From: Helichrysum umbraculigerum
Taxonomy: Eukaryota; Streptophyta; Magnoliopsida; Asterales; Asteraceae
Direction of reading: 5' to 3'
DNA length: 64,000 nucleotides
NCBI GenBank assembly: GCA_949592205.1
Contig: CATIUR010000003.1
Location: 145,491,259-145,555,258 of the forward strand
Under the pieces are notes generated by a model. It searched no databases, had not been told where the DNA came from, and saw only the letters and a program-made list of their open reading frames with translations. Both the position numbers and the translations under genes were made by a program. Shown here piece after piece: positions 12,702 to 23,197 of this stretch. Numbering within the stretch: position 1 is the stretch's first letter; each line of letters starts with the position of its first letter.

Positions 12702-13235
12702 CTTGATGAAAAGAGGGGAACAATCTGAACATTTAGGAGGTTTGTGAGGGTAAGGTTTTAGCAATGGAGAAAAAAAGATGGACCCACTTGAAGATAACAC
12801 ATACATTTCTTCTTCTTAGTTCTACACATATATAATAATATATATATGGCTATATATATATACCTTCATAAAAACTAAAAATAAATAATACGTTCTCAAT
12901 TTATAAAATATTGAAAAATTTGTCAAGAAAAATTATCACCACATATATTGTTTTTTTATTTTATTTTATAGACACATTACCAAATTTACACGTGAATGTA
13001 AATTGCAATGTATATGTATTTACATACCGGAGGGAGACATGATGATCGAGTTGGTGGTGGAGTTTGACAGCGATGGTTCTGCCGGTGCCGGAGACCCAGC
13101 CGAGGTTGTAAAATCAAAGGCGTACGTAGCTGATAGCTCTGTTATCACCAATTGGGTTTCTTTGACGCGAGACCGTTTTCTGGGATGCAGTCGGTGTTTT
13201 AATGCTAGTTCCGGCTACTTTTTTCAACTGTAAAA
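12702..13235 (-). pseudogene. DEP1: Decayed methylthioribulose-1-phosphate dehydratase exons
   Basis: Two remnants of the N-terminal class II aldolase-like dehydratase domain remain. Near 13235-13028 the segment FYNLGWVSGTG is readable in one frame behind an in-frame TGA, while MSPSG before the GTATGT donor is in another frame, so the exon carries at least one frameshift. The second exon (about 12814-12702) reads EEEMYVLSSSG...KPYPHKPPKCSDC and is open, but it lacks the few residues that normally join MSPSG to this segment. The exons for the middle of the domain, including the zinc-binding HSHG motif, are not found anywhere between 12363 and 12701. Dehydratase activity cannot be encoded here. 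Confidence 0.8.
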
Positions 13236-13308
13236 TGGGGAATTGAGAAGTGCTACCGGAATGTTTAGGGGTGATTGGTAATTTGGATTACCTATATAAT
13301 TACGTATA

Positions 13309-14095
13309 GGGAAACGCTAAAGAAAGCCGAGCACACGGTGTCGAGAAACTGTTTTCCAATACGGTGTCGAGAAACTGTTTTCACAGTGTGTTGGTGAGAA
13401 TGTTCTTGATGTGGATTTTGTGGTGTGTTAATGTTCTCGTAATTCATTTGGTAAATGCTAATGACAGCCCTTAGAGCAGTCAATAAGACAGCTATAATGC
13501 ATTTATTAAACTTAAAGTTTCCTTAATAATCAAATATTTCAATTAATACATCACCAATAAAAGGAAACTTTCATTAAATTTAATGCAAATTATAGCTGTA
13601 TTAATTATAAATTCGGATAAATAAGGAAACTTTGAATTTAATAAATACATTATATGTGTCTTATTGACAGCCCTAAGTGCTGTCATTAGCATTTCCCAAT
13701 TCATTTTTGTATTTTGATAAATGTGTGTGTGGAGCAAAACAATAAAAAATAATAAAAAAAGTTAGAAATCAGCATCCTAAACAAGACGTCATTCGAGGAC
13801 ACTGTCGAGGATCTTGTTGAGAACATTGTGACGGTATGACAGAACACTATAACTCTGGAAGGAAAACGGCAATGGGAATGTTTGCACACCATGTGCTCTA
13901 AGGGTTTTGGATAAGAAATATAAAATATGTTAATTATACTCAAAGTTTCCTTTTATAAATCTAAATTATACATTATACATGTTGTTTAAAAGGAAAGTTC
14001 AAGTGTATTAAATGCAAATTAAAGGAATGTTTAACTTTGATTAATGTACTTATCAGTTTTATCGAAAGCCTTAAAGGCTTTGTTTAGCATAACCC
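13309..14095. mobile_element. Possible outer MITE of the GGGAAACGCTAAA type
   Basis: The left end gggaaacgctaaagaaagcc and the right end ggctttgtttagcataaccc are imperfect inverted repeats, and the interior shares a caaagtttcctt-type block with the two neighbouring MITEs. No matching target duplication is seen, so the boundaries are tentative. It contains the inner element 13450-13697. Confidence 0.45.
13450..13697. mobile_element. Mutator-type MITE, 248 bp
   Basis: The termini ggtaaatgctaatgacagc and its inverted counterpart gctgtcattagcatttccc form terminal inverted repeats. A perfect 9-bp target duplication aattcattt flanks it (13441-13449 and 13698-13706), the size made by Mutator-like transposases. 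The interior is AT-rich and non-coding, with further inverted symmetry (aaagtttcctta / taaggaaacttt). Confidence 0.88.
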
Positions 14096-14164
14096 TTAAG
14101 TAATTATATGTTAATATATTATTTTTTAATAAACGTTTTTGTTATTTTCTAATGTTAGGTCGTC

Positions 14165-14352
14165 GATACATTAATTGAACCTAAAGTTTTATTTATAGTT
14201 AAAATTTTCAATTAATACATCACAAATCAAAGAAAAGTTACAGTAAATTAAATACAAATCATAGTGTATTGATTATAATTTTGAATAAATAAAAAAAAAT
14301 TAAGTTCAATAAATACGATATATTTCTTTTATTGACAGTCTTAAAGTCTGTC
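14165..14352. mobile_element. Degenerate third copy of the same MITE family
   Basis: The blocks tttcaattaatacatcac, attaaatacaaatcatag and cttttattgacagtcttaaa match the 13450-13697 element in the same order, with many substitutions. The left terminus is lost or very diverged. Confidence 0.6.
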
Positions 14353-14637
14353 ATTATTAAAAAAATATATATATATTGAATAAATAAGTGAAAACATATA
14401 TGTAAACACTTAGTTATTTCAATTACAAATACCTGTAATTTATTAAGAAGTATTACTTCTATGATTTTTTTTTTTAATAAAAATATATTTTTATAAGTGA
14501 ATAATACCAATTTTTGCTTTTATAAACCAAATAACTTTACACTCTGTTCCATAGTTTAGCATAAAAAGAAATGAAATGAAGAGAAGGTGATTAGATGGGA
14601 AGGAAAAGAAGAGTGAGTGATGATTTAGTGTTCATAA

Positions 14638-14719
14638 TATAACACCTCTCTTTAATAAACAAGTTTTTTTTTTCTTTTCGTAAGCGTATATTATATTTAA
14701 CATTATCGACTTAGATTTA
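14638..14719 (-). mobile_element. Solo LTR E, short end piece (interrupted by element B)
   Basis: Read on the minus strand this is the end of an LTR (...GGTGTTATA at 14638). It is preceded on the plus strand by TSD cataa (14633-14637), repeated perfectly at 43255-43259 after the other end of the LTR. The last five bases, attta (14715-14719), are the target duplication of the inserted element B. Confidence 0.85.
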
Positions 14720-15469
14720 TGTAACATCCGCAAAATGAGCCTAGAAGTTTTATATTATTTCCTGATTTTAGTTGTTAGGAAATAGTTTTGATTAGAATTG
14801 TTGAAAATAAATGGGTAAAATAAGTTCAGGACTTATTGTGGATAGTGAAATATTAATTGTTTTAAATTAATATAGCTGACGGAACAATAAAATGTTTGGA
14901 CTCGCAAGTGGTTTTCGGGTTCCAGACAATAGGTTGAGAAGGGGTATTAAATTATACCATTATATTGAAGTCGGTTAAAATTTGGGAGCCGACCTTTTTC
15001 TTTATTTCCTTATACCCTAATTCCATTTTACTTCCTGATGCAAAATAAAACACACATAAACACATAGTGAAATTAAAAGAGAAACAAAAGATTGAAGCTT
15101 GTTCTTGTGATTAATTCATCACCATCATCATCCTGTTCATAATCAATTGGTAAGTGTTTATATAGTTTATTAAGAACTTGATTATATCATTAGGGTTTAT
15201 GATCATTATGATGAAATTGATAATTGAAATGATGATATGTGATGCTAGATACTACTATAATTCGTTATTCATTGTATAAAATCGATTAGGAAGCTGAGTT
15301 GATTGATTTGAACATGTTTGATTCGGAATTGGGGAAGAACATGGCATTTGGCCTGCAGCCAAACGATTTAGCCGGCGGCTAAATGGCCAACGCAGAAAAT
15401 AACCAGGTCGCGACACGATTTAGATCTGGGTCAGAACAGTTTTGGTTGCTGCTTTGTTAGTACATGATG

Positions 15470-15513
<44 letters not shown>

Positions 15514-16656
15514 TTTGTGAATCTAAAGTAGTAATAATAGATTGAAATAATGATGTTAGTCATGAATCAACTTAATCTAAACGAGTATTGTGATCTAACA
15601 TGATTAACATTCATTTAGTGACATAATGAGATTGGTTTAGTGCTAGAATTTGTGATATTGATGATATACGTATTGATATACATAGTGTGGCGATATAAGT
15701 GATATGATATATATTGTGAATTGAGACGATGTGATATGTTATATGATTATAACATATGTTACTTATTATAACATAAGTTCATTGTTGATTGACAAATTAC
15801 TGACTAGTGATATTTGTGGTGATTTCAGATAAACAAGAGACTCAGTGACATTAGACTACTGAGTGGAGACTGGAGACTAAGGTGATTGGTGAGTGGTTCT
15901 GTGCCTTCAGTGTGATTTAGCTGTAACATGTTTGGTTACAGCAAGTGAATGTTGATTTACTGTTTGATAGACTGTTTAGTCTGATATGCTGATTGTGATT
16001 ATGTGGCCTTTGGGCATAGGTGATTAATCGGAGGTCAAGATGATTTGGGCTGGGTTACTATTGTTGGACGACAGGGATTTCCTTGTACATGTCGTTAATA
16101 GGAAATTAGGTCGTGTGAAAATAGTAACGAGCTATCGGTTAACCGCTGTTGGACCAGCATCTCAGTTGGGTTATTGAATAACCGCTGTTGTAGTCTACTG
16201 CTCAGTGGGGTTACTAAGTGTTGTTTGAGGAGCTTTTTACTGGTTTTGGGCTGCCTCAAGGACCACCAATCCTTTGATGTTGTGTGAAACTATGTGATTG
16301 TGACTGTGATTATTTGTTGTGATTAAAGTTGTTATTGCTAGATTGGACTGTTGGTCACAGTTCTATCTCACTTAGCAGTTGTGCTAATCCCACCACTTTA
16401 AATTACTTCTTGCAGGTTATGACTTGACAGGGTGGTCGGGCAAGAAGGTGTTGACCTGAATGAATGTTTGACGACTGCTGCGTTGACTCTGATATTGATT
16501 TGTTAAATATTGTGATGTTTGGATTCATATAACACCCAACGGTTGTATTTTGAATTATTGAATGTATTTGTATTTAAAATGTAAAGTTTTGTTTGGGACA
16601 TCGCTTCCGGGTTGTAAAATACATTATTAAAATGTTTTGAGACGTAGGGTGTTATA
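14720..16656 (+). repeat. 5' LTR of element B
   Basis: Starts TGTAACATCC and ends GGGTGTTATA, so the ends are TG...TA. It contains palindromes tttggcctgcagccaaa (15347-15363) and tttagccggcggctaaa (15367-15383) and a TA microsatellite (about 15469-15510). Splice-like sites are: donor TTG|GTAAGTG at 15150, acceptor TTTCAG ending 15828, mini-exon 15829-15888 (60 nt), donor TTG|GTGAGT at 15889, TGCTAATCC branch-like element and acceptor TTGCAG|GTT ending 16415. Confidence 0.92.
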
Positions 16657-16659
16657 AGT

Positions 16660-16671
16660 TGGTATCAGAGC
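16660..16671 (+). other. Primer binding site of element B (tRNA-iMet type)
   Basis: TGGTATCAGAGC lies three bases after the LTR end and is complementary to the 3' end of plant initiator methionine tRNA, the usual primer of many plant Ty1 and Ty3 elements. Confidence 0.9.
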
Positions 16672-16826
16672 GTAGTTTTGGGTAATTGGACATCGGTAAG
16701 TGTTCAATCCCAAATCTATGATTGTGTTTGTCAAACATCCAGGTGTGGGATTAGTTGGTGATTGAAATTGTTAGTCTGTAGATACTAACGATTAACAGTT
16801 TGTGAGATTGTTGTTGTGATACAGAT

Positions 16827-17900
16827 ATGGCAGGTAATTAGCACCCGACCAATGTTCCCCATAGTGCTTCTCGGATGGACACTTTTCCTTTGGAGATACA
16901 GAGTGATAGATATGAGCAGACTGGTATTATATTTTCAGCTCATGAGGATATTGACAGGGATGAGGATTTATCTCAAATGAAACGTGAATTATTTGAACTG
17001 AGTGGTTTCAAACAACAGGTTGAACAAGATAGACAGGCTGGATTTTCACAGAAACCGAGGCAGGTTTGTTCTTTTAATACATTTATGAGAAGTAAACCTT
17101 CAGAATTTCAGGGTAGTTCAAATCCTTCGGTTACTTTGGATTGGTTGAGAGATACTGAAAGAAAATTTGAGGTTTGTAAATGTGAAGAAACGGATAAGGT
17201 CCCATTTGCTGTTCAGCTTCTTAAAGGTCAAGCTATGACTTGGTGGGATTCGATTACCTCTGTTTTAACCCCAGAACAAAAAGTATCTATTAGATGGTCG
17301 AATTTTTATAATGAAATGTGTAAACAATTTTGTTCTGAGTTTGAGGTGTCACGTATTAGACAGGAATTTATGGAACTACATATGACAGACCAGATGACTA
17401 TTGATGAGTTGATTTCACAGTTTACAGATAAATTGAGATTTGTTCATCAGTGGGTTCCAGATGACAAAACTAAGATTGATAGTTTTGTTAGAGCATTACC
17501 ACCCGATTATCGTACTACTGTAAGATTGGCGAGTTCCTTGAGACATGCTTTTGATTTAGCTCGTTCAGTGGATAGTGATATACGGGCTAGAGATGTGCAA
17601 AGTAAAGAAAAGACTTTACAGTATTCTGAAAGTGATCGTCCTGGTAAAAGTAGACATAAGGGACAGAGTAGTTAGCAAAGCAGGAAACAAAGTGATCATA
17701 GTGGTTTAGTTGATAAACCCAAGTGGTGTTACAGATGAAAATGCAGGCATGTGGGACAGTGTACTTCTCAGACTTCCAGATGCATTAAGTGTGGTGTATT
17801 TGGTCATGTTGCTAGGGATTGTGATTATCCTAATCATGTTTGTTGGATTTGTCATAAGGAGAGTCATCGAGCAAATCAGTGTCTAGAGGCTATGAGATAG
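16827..17900 (+). pseudogene. Broken gag of element B
   Basis: One frame runs from an ATG at 16827 to a final TAG at 17898-17900. It carries three internal stops: TAG 16839, TAG 17673 and TGA 17736. The longest intact piece (16875-17675, 266 codons) has a Retrotrans_gag capsid domain, with LKGQAMTWWDS and FCSEFEVSRIRQEF as typical landmarks. Beyond the second stop, three zinc-knuckle segments follow. The first holds the TGA inside the finger; the other two are clean CX2CX4HX4C fingers, CIKCGVFGHVARDC and CWICHKESHRANQC. The capsid part is well preserved, so the damage looks recent. No protease or polymerase follows. Confidence 0.88.
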
Positions 17901-18872
17901 GAGTCGGGGTTGGTCGGGAGGTCGTCATTTTGTCATGAGTGGAAGAATGTGCCATCAGTTGCTGGCAGAGTTTTTCTGATGACAGTTAATTCAACTGTCG
18001 GGGACATGTGACGTCATTTCAGGTACTTTTGTATTACTCTATACTGGCATATGATTATGTAACTTAGAGTTAGTTGTACCTTTATGATTGTTTGTTATGT
18101 GATAAGCTAAAATTGCTCCCATAGTGATTATTAATTCTGTTGAAATAGAATTAAGTGATGATGAGATAATTTAAGTTACCACATAGGTGACTGGAACTAG
18201 TGTTTGATAGTGGGCCATACTTTTGGGTTGGATTTTGTTGTTGTCAATCTATGGTTTAATAAGATTTTGACATTTGATGACTGAGGCAAATTTGTAATGC
18301 GGGAATAAGATGATTGAGTAAAATTGTGAACTAGTACCTGTGCTTGGGGGGGGGGGGGGGGAGACAGAAACATATACATTGGGATATGTGCATGTGGAAA
18401 GAATTCAAAACATGTAATTACATTTATAAGTTACTCACGGAGTAACGTGTGACATGTATCTATTATGATTCAGTAGTTGATGATGCTATCCATGACTTGG
18501 ATGTTTTGCCTTAAACTCATGGAGACATTGTTGATGGATAAATTAAATCAAAGATTTGATTGTGAGACCTGATATTGTTGAAACCTTTGCTGGATTTTGA
18601 TGGAAATTATCCAAATTGTGTTAAGAGATCTTTTCAAATATAGTGGATTGATTGAAAGCTGTTAGCTTGAAATATTGACGACTTTTAAATTTGAAATCAT
18701 TATATCGATGGATTGTCATGGAGTGGATGTGATATTATCGTGGATTCTGATCATTAGATTTTGTGTATAAATCAGTGTTGACTGATCCTTGCGGATATTA
18801 TGCGATTGTGTCATTTGGATTATTAAGTTGGAATTAGATTACAGGGACAAAATCTTTTTAAGGAGAGAGATT
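17901..18872 (+). other. Non-coding tail of element B with G-run and polypurine tract
   Basis: About 970 bp without an ORF. A run of 14-16 G lies at about 18346-18361. The purine-rich block aaggagagaga (about 18860-18870) sits directly before the 3' LTR and is the likely plus-strand primer. Confidence 0.7.
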
Positions 18873-19622
18873 TGTAACATCCGCAAAATGGGCCTAGAAG
18901 TTTTATATTATTTCCTGATTTTAGTTGTTAGGAAATAGTTTTGATTAGAATTGTTGAAAATAAATGGGTAAAATAAGTTCAGGACTTATTGTGGATAGTG
19001 AAATATTAATTGTTTTAAATTAATATAGCTGACGGAACAATAAAATGTTTGGACTCGCAAGTGGTTTTCGGATTCCAGACAATAGGTTGAGAAGGGGTAT
19101 TAAATTATACCATTATATTGAAGTCGGTTAAAATTTGGGAGCCGACCTTTTTCTTTATTTCCTTATACCCTAATTCCATTTTACTTCCTGATGCAAAATA
19201 AAACACACATAAACACATAGTGAAATTAAAAGAGAAACAAAAGATTGAAGCTTGTTCTTGTGATTAATTCATCACCATCATCATCCTGTTCATAATCAAT
19301 TGGTAAGTGTTTATATAGTTTATTAAGAACTTGATTATATCATTAGGGTTTATGATCATTATGATGAAATTGATAATTGAAATGATGATATGTGATGCTA
19401 GATACTACTATAATTCGTTATTCATTGTATAAAATCGATTAGGAAGCTGAGTTGATTGATTTGAACATGTTTGATTCGGAATTGGGGAAGAACAGGGCAT
19501 TTGGCCGGCGGCCAAACGATTTAGCCGGCGGCTAAATGGCCAACGCAGAAAATAACCAGGTCGCGACACGATTTAGATCTGGGTCAGAACAGTTTTGGTT
19601 GCTGCTTTGTTAGTACATGATG

Positions 19623-19668
<46 letters not shown>

Positions 19669-20311
19669 TTTGTGAATCTAAAGTAGTAATAATAGATTGA
19701 AATAATGATGTTAGTCATGAATCAACTTAATCTAAACGAGTATTGTGATCTAACATGATTAACATTCATTTAGTGACATAATGAGATTGGTTTAATGCTA
19801 GAATTTGTGATATTGATGATATACGTATTGATATACATAGTGTGGCGATATAAGTGATATGATAAATATTGTGAATTGAGACGATGTGATATGTTATATG
19901 ATTATAACATATGTTACTTATTATAACATAAGTTCATTGTTGATTGACAAATCACTGACTTGTGATATTTGTGGTGATTTCAGATAAACAAGAGACTCAG
20001 TGACATTAGACTACTGAGTGGAGACTGGAGACTAAGGTGATTGGTGAGTGGTTCTGTGCCTTCAGTGTGATTTAGCTGTAACAGGTTTGATTACAGCAAG
20101 TGAATGTTGATTTACTGTTTGATAGACTGTTTAGTCTGATATGCTGATTGTGATTATGTGGCCTTTGGGCATAAGTGATTAATCGGAGGTCAAGATGATT
20201 TGGGCTGGGTTACTATTGTTGGACGACAGGGATTTCCTTGTACATGTCGTTAATAGGAAATTAGGTCGTGTGAAAATAGTAACGAGCTATCGGTTAACCG
20301 CTGTTGGACCC
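18873..20311 (+). repeat. 3' LTR of element B, first part
   Basis: Nearly identical to 14720-16148 of the 5' LTR, including palindromes at 19500-19516 and 19520-19536 and the TA run. It is cut at 20311 by element D; the bases gaccc at 20307-20311 are the left target duplication of D. Confidence 0.92.
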
Positions 20312-20815
20312 TGATGTATCGCAAAAAGTCACGTTTTTACATGCATTAATTGCCCCATATTTAGCTCTTTTCTAACAAATACATCTTAAAATCATCATTA
20401 TTCATTAACTTTTGTTAGAAAGGTATAAACTTGTCGGTCTTTTGAAAATCAAGCAAAAATGGCAGAAAACTGACCTAAATAGGCACTATTCTGAGCCCAA
20501 CCCTAATTCTACTGTAAACTTCATACCAGAGCCTCATAATAGTCTTATTTTGTAGCTATGAAGATTACGAGAACGTGGATATAAGGATTGCTCAGAACGG
20601 ATCAAGGACGAGAAAGTTATGCAAGTTACAGCGCAGCCGAAAGCTACAAAACGTATTCTGAACATGCCCGGGCCCCACACATCCAATTTCTACCAAATTG
20701 ACATCATTAGAAGCGTAACGGAATTACGAAGCCGTAGGCGAAAGAATCAAGTCAATCGGACGCGAAACGAAGAAGATACGGCCTTCCGAAGATGCGAGAA
20801 AAGTCGGAAAAATCA

Positions 20816-20940
20816 CACGGCCTAGCACACGGCCACCACCAGGCCGTACACGGCCTTGCTATAGGCGTACACGGCCATAAACAAGCCGTACACGGCCCTG
20901 TTTAGGCCGTACATGGCCTCTGTTGGTCTCACACGGCCTA
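20816..20940. repeat. GGCCGTACACGGCC palindrome cluster in LTR D
   Basis: Five to six copies of (g)ccgtacacggcc and related cacggcc half-sites occur within ~120 bp, ending about 65 bp upstream of the TATA box, so they are probably in the U3 promoter. The second LTR copy (38848-38970) preserves them with a few C-to-T changes. Confidence 0.8.
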
Positions 20941-21003
20941 TTCCTTGCTTCGTTAACTTGTACGTGTGCTTGTGGACTTGTACTCTTGGATCCAAGGCTT
21001 GCC

Positions 21004-21011
21004 TATAAATA
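21004..21011 (+). promoter_or_regulatory. TATA box of LTR D
   Basis: TATAAATA followed by agagagctc. This is the best core-promoter match in the nest; transcription would start near 21035-21045. The same site is at 39034-39041 in the 3' LTR. Confidence 0.7.
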
Positions 21012-22993
21012 GAGAGCTCATGTAACCTCATTTCACACACCATTCTTCATAGAATTCTCTCACTTTCTCTCTCACACACATTCTCTCTCTAGCACTACTC
21101 TTAGGAGTTAGAGGAGAATTAGATTAGGTTAGCTTCTCTCTCTAGTTTCTCTCTCTGGAGAACTAGAGAGATGTAGGCACGGTTCGAGTGGGGAAGATAG
21201 CTGTAGCTTGGGAATTTTATTGTATTGAAGTTTTCAAGATTCTAGCTTGTACTACTCAGTGTTACGCTGCTTAAATACTGGTTATTACTTATTCCTTTAC
21301 TTACGGTTATTATGTTTTGTTTGCATGATATCTTTGTTTGTGTTGCGAATATTGCCATGCTATTTACGTAGTTTAATACTGTGATTGTTGAAATGTAGAT
21401 ATTAGGATTATGGATGATATTTAATTCAGTGGGATAAACATTATGAAATAACGGAAGTAACGTTATACGGCTTTCATTTGTATAGCGCCGGAATCATCAC
21501 GAATGTGTGTAGTACGGAACGTGGAAGCTATGAAAGTCGTGGGCACAATCTGTTATGGAATAATGTCCCCAGTATTATGATTGGTGATTGTTTTGCTGTG
21601 TATCTGGTTGAGTTTTACATGAATTTAGACTTAATAAAGTGTCCACCCTTTCCAGTCTTTCACGTGACTATTGCCTTAGGATAGGATCTGATTAACCCTA
21701 ATACTACGTAGATATAGTTATCTCATATTACAGTATGAAGCTATGAATATTCCGTAAAACGGCACAGTACTTCGTATAACATTTAAATACGTGGGAAAAG
21801 TTAAGGAACTGCCGTAGGTTTATTTCATCGTGGAACACCTAGAAGTCACCCTTTTAGAATATGGGTCTAGGAACAATAAAGCTGTGGAAATGCTCGCTGC
21901 ACCGTACACCGTTAGTACACCAAGGTTAAAATACAGCTGTGGAAATGCTCGCTGCACCGTACACCGTTAGTACACCAAGGTTAACATACAGCTGTGGAAC
22001 TACTTTAACGTACAGTACACCGTTAGTATGCCTTGAGTCTGGAACACTGTGGATATGCCAAATGCACTGTACACCGTGAGTATACCTTGAGTCCGGAACA
22101 CTGTGGATATGCCAAATGCACTGTACACCGTGAGTATTCCTAGGGATGAACGCCTGATAGCAAAGGAGGGTCTAATTCATGACGGAGTTAATTATGCTTA
22201 AACCAGTAATAAATGAGTTTTGAAAAGAAAGCAAGTATTCGGCTGTAATACAAGATGCTTAAACCGCTTAACTCAACATAACCGACAGCTCAACGTATAC
22301 AGCATACAATTAGTACGTACCTAGATAAACTCAGATAGATTTAGGTGTTAAGAAAGGTCAGATAGAAAATTACAGTTTGTTACCTTATGCCTACACCCAG
22401 GATATATCATCCGTAGAGGTCGCTTAGTCTTACAAGGCAAGTGAGGGGGGTTTGAACAACCTGTTTCTGATCAGCATCAGGATAACCTAGGATTCAGTGA
22501 CATATGCTTTTAGGCTTTTAGACTAAAACGTAGGGTCCTAGTGTTTACACCGACTGTCCGTCTGATGATTTGCCCAAGGTAGTCTCCAATCATCTGTCTA
22601 ATGAATATCATCCAGAAACCTTAATTATCGAAGTTTCAGCAATCACGCTCTACCTGTTGCCTACTCTCTATTTAATTTACTTGTTTATTTAGTATTAGCT
22701 TAGATAACCAACCAAAACCTACCTACTTTTATAAACCCATCCTATCAGAAAGCTCATTTACGGTAAGTCCCTTTTGGTTCCATTCGCTCCGATTTTAAGA
22801 ACGACACTCGAGTTATACTTACTGCTTACTCCCCAAAAGTAGGTAGTACTTATAGTTTGAGCCCTAGCTCATATAAATTTAAAACCTAAACACGTTCACG
22901 CGTTGTTGCGTCGTTGCCTGCAGGACCGCCGTGCCAACCCCCCTTGGAAAACGACCGCGGCTGAGTCAGCACTCTGACGGCGCAACAGGTTTT

Positions 22994-23015
22994 TGACGCC
23001 GCTGCCGGGGATCGG
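22994..23015 (+). other. Primer binding site of element D (tRNA-Asp type)
   Basis: TGACGCCGCTGCCGGGGATC resembles TGGCGCCGTTGCCGGGGATC, the complement of the 3' end of plant tRNA-Asp, with two differences. It begins six bases after the LTR end. This primer type is typical of Athila/Tat elements. Confidence 0.8.
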
Positions 23016-23197
23016 TTGAGCGTAGTGAACTTTAAAATTACCATAGATAGTTGACTTTTAGGAGACCCTCCCTTAAGACTTTCATTACTTTAGGAAGTTA
23101 TTTGCTTTAGTAGTTAGTTAATTTAGTTATTTAGAAAATACAAAAAAATTAGAAAACTCTAGAAAACCCTAATTCTCCTTCCAATCTTATTTCCCCT

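Larger units (their letters stand above)
20312..22987 (+). repeat. 5' LTR of element D
   Basis: 2676 bp. It holds a ggccgtacacggcc palindrome cluster (20816-20940), a TATA box (21004-21011), TC-rich microsatellites just downstream, and two pairs of ~54-bp tandem repeats with tgtggaaatgctcgctgcac and atgccaaatgcactgtacac (about 21870-22140). A donor-like CG|GTAAGT at 22763 and an acceptor-like CCTGCAG ending at 22923 could define a 161-nt intron near the LTR end. Confidence 0.9.

Noticed and set aside
13003..13233. 76-codon plus-strand ORF (MQCICIYIPEGD)
   Set aside because: Antisense of the decayed dehydratase exon, whose minus-strand similarity is clear.
16660..16671. Fragment of a tRNA-Met gene
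   Set aside because: Only the 12-base complement of the tRNA 3' end is present, in the place of a primer binding site.
20822..21043. 73-codon minus-strand ORF with AVYGL repeats, also at 38852-39073
   Set aside because: It arises from the ggccgtacacggcc palindromes in LTR D; identical context in both LTRs, no independent gene evidence.
21478..21684. 68-codon ORF present in both D LTRs (also 39508-39714)
   Set aside because: Identity between the copies is explained by LTR duplication. No family match and no sign of coding selection could be judged.
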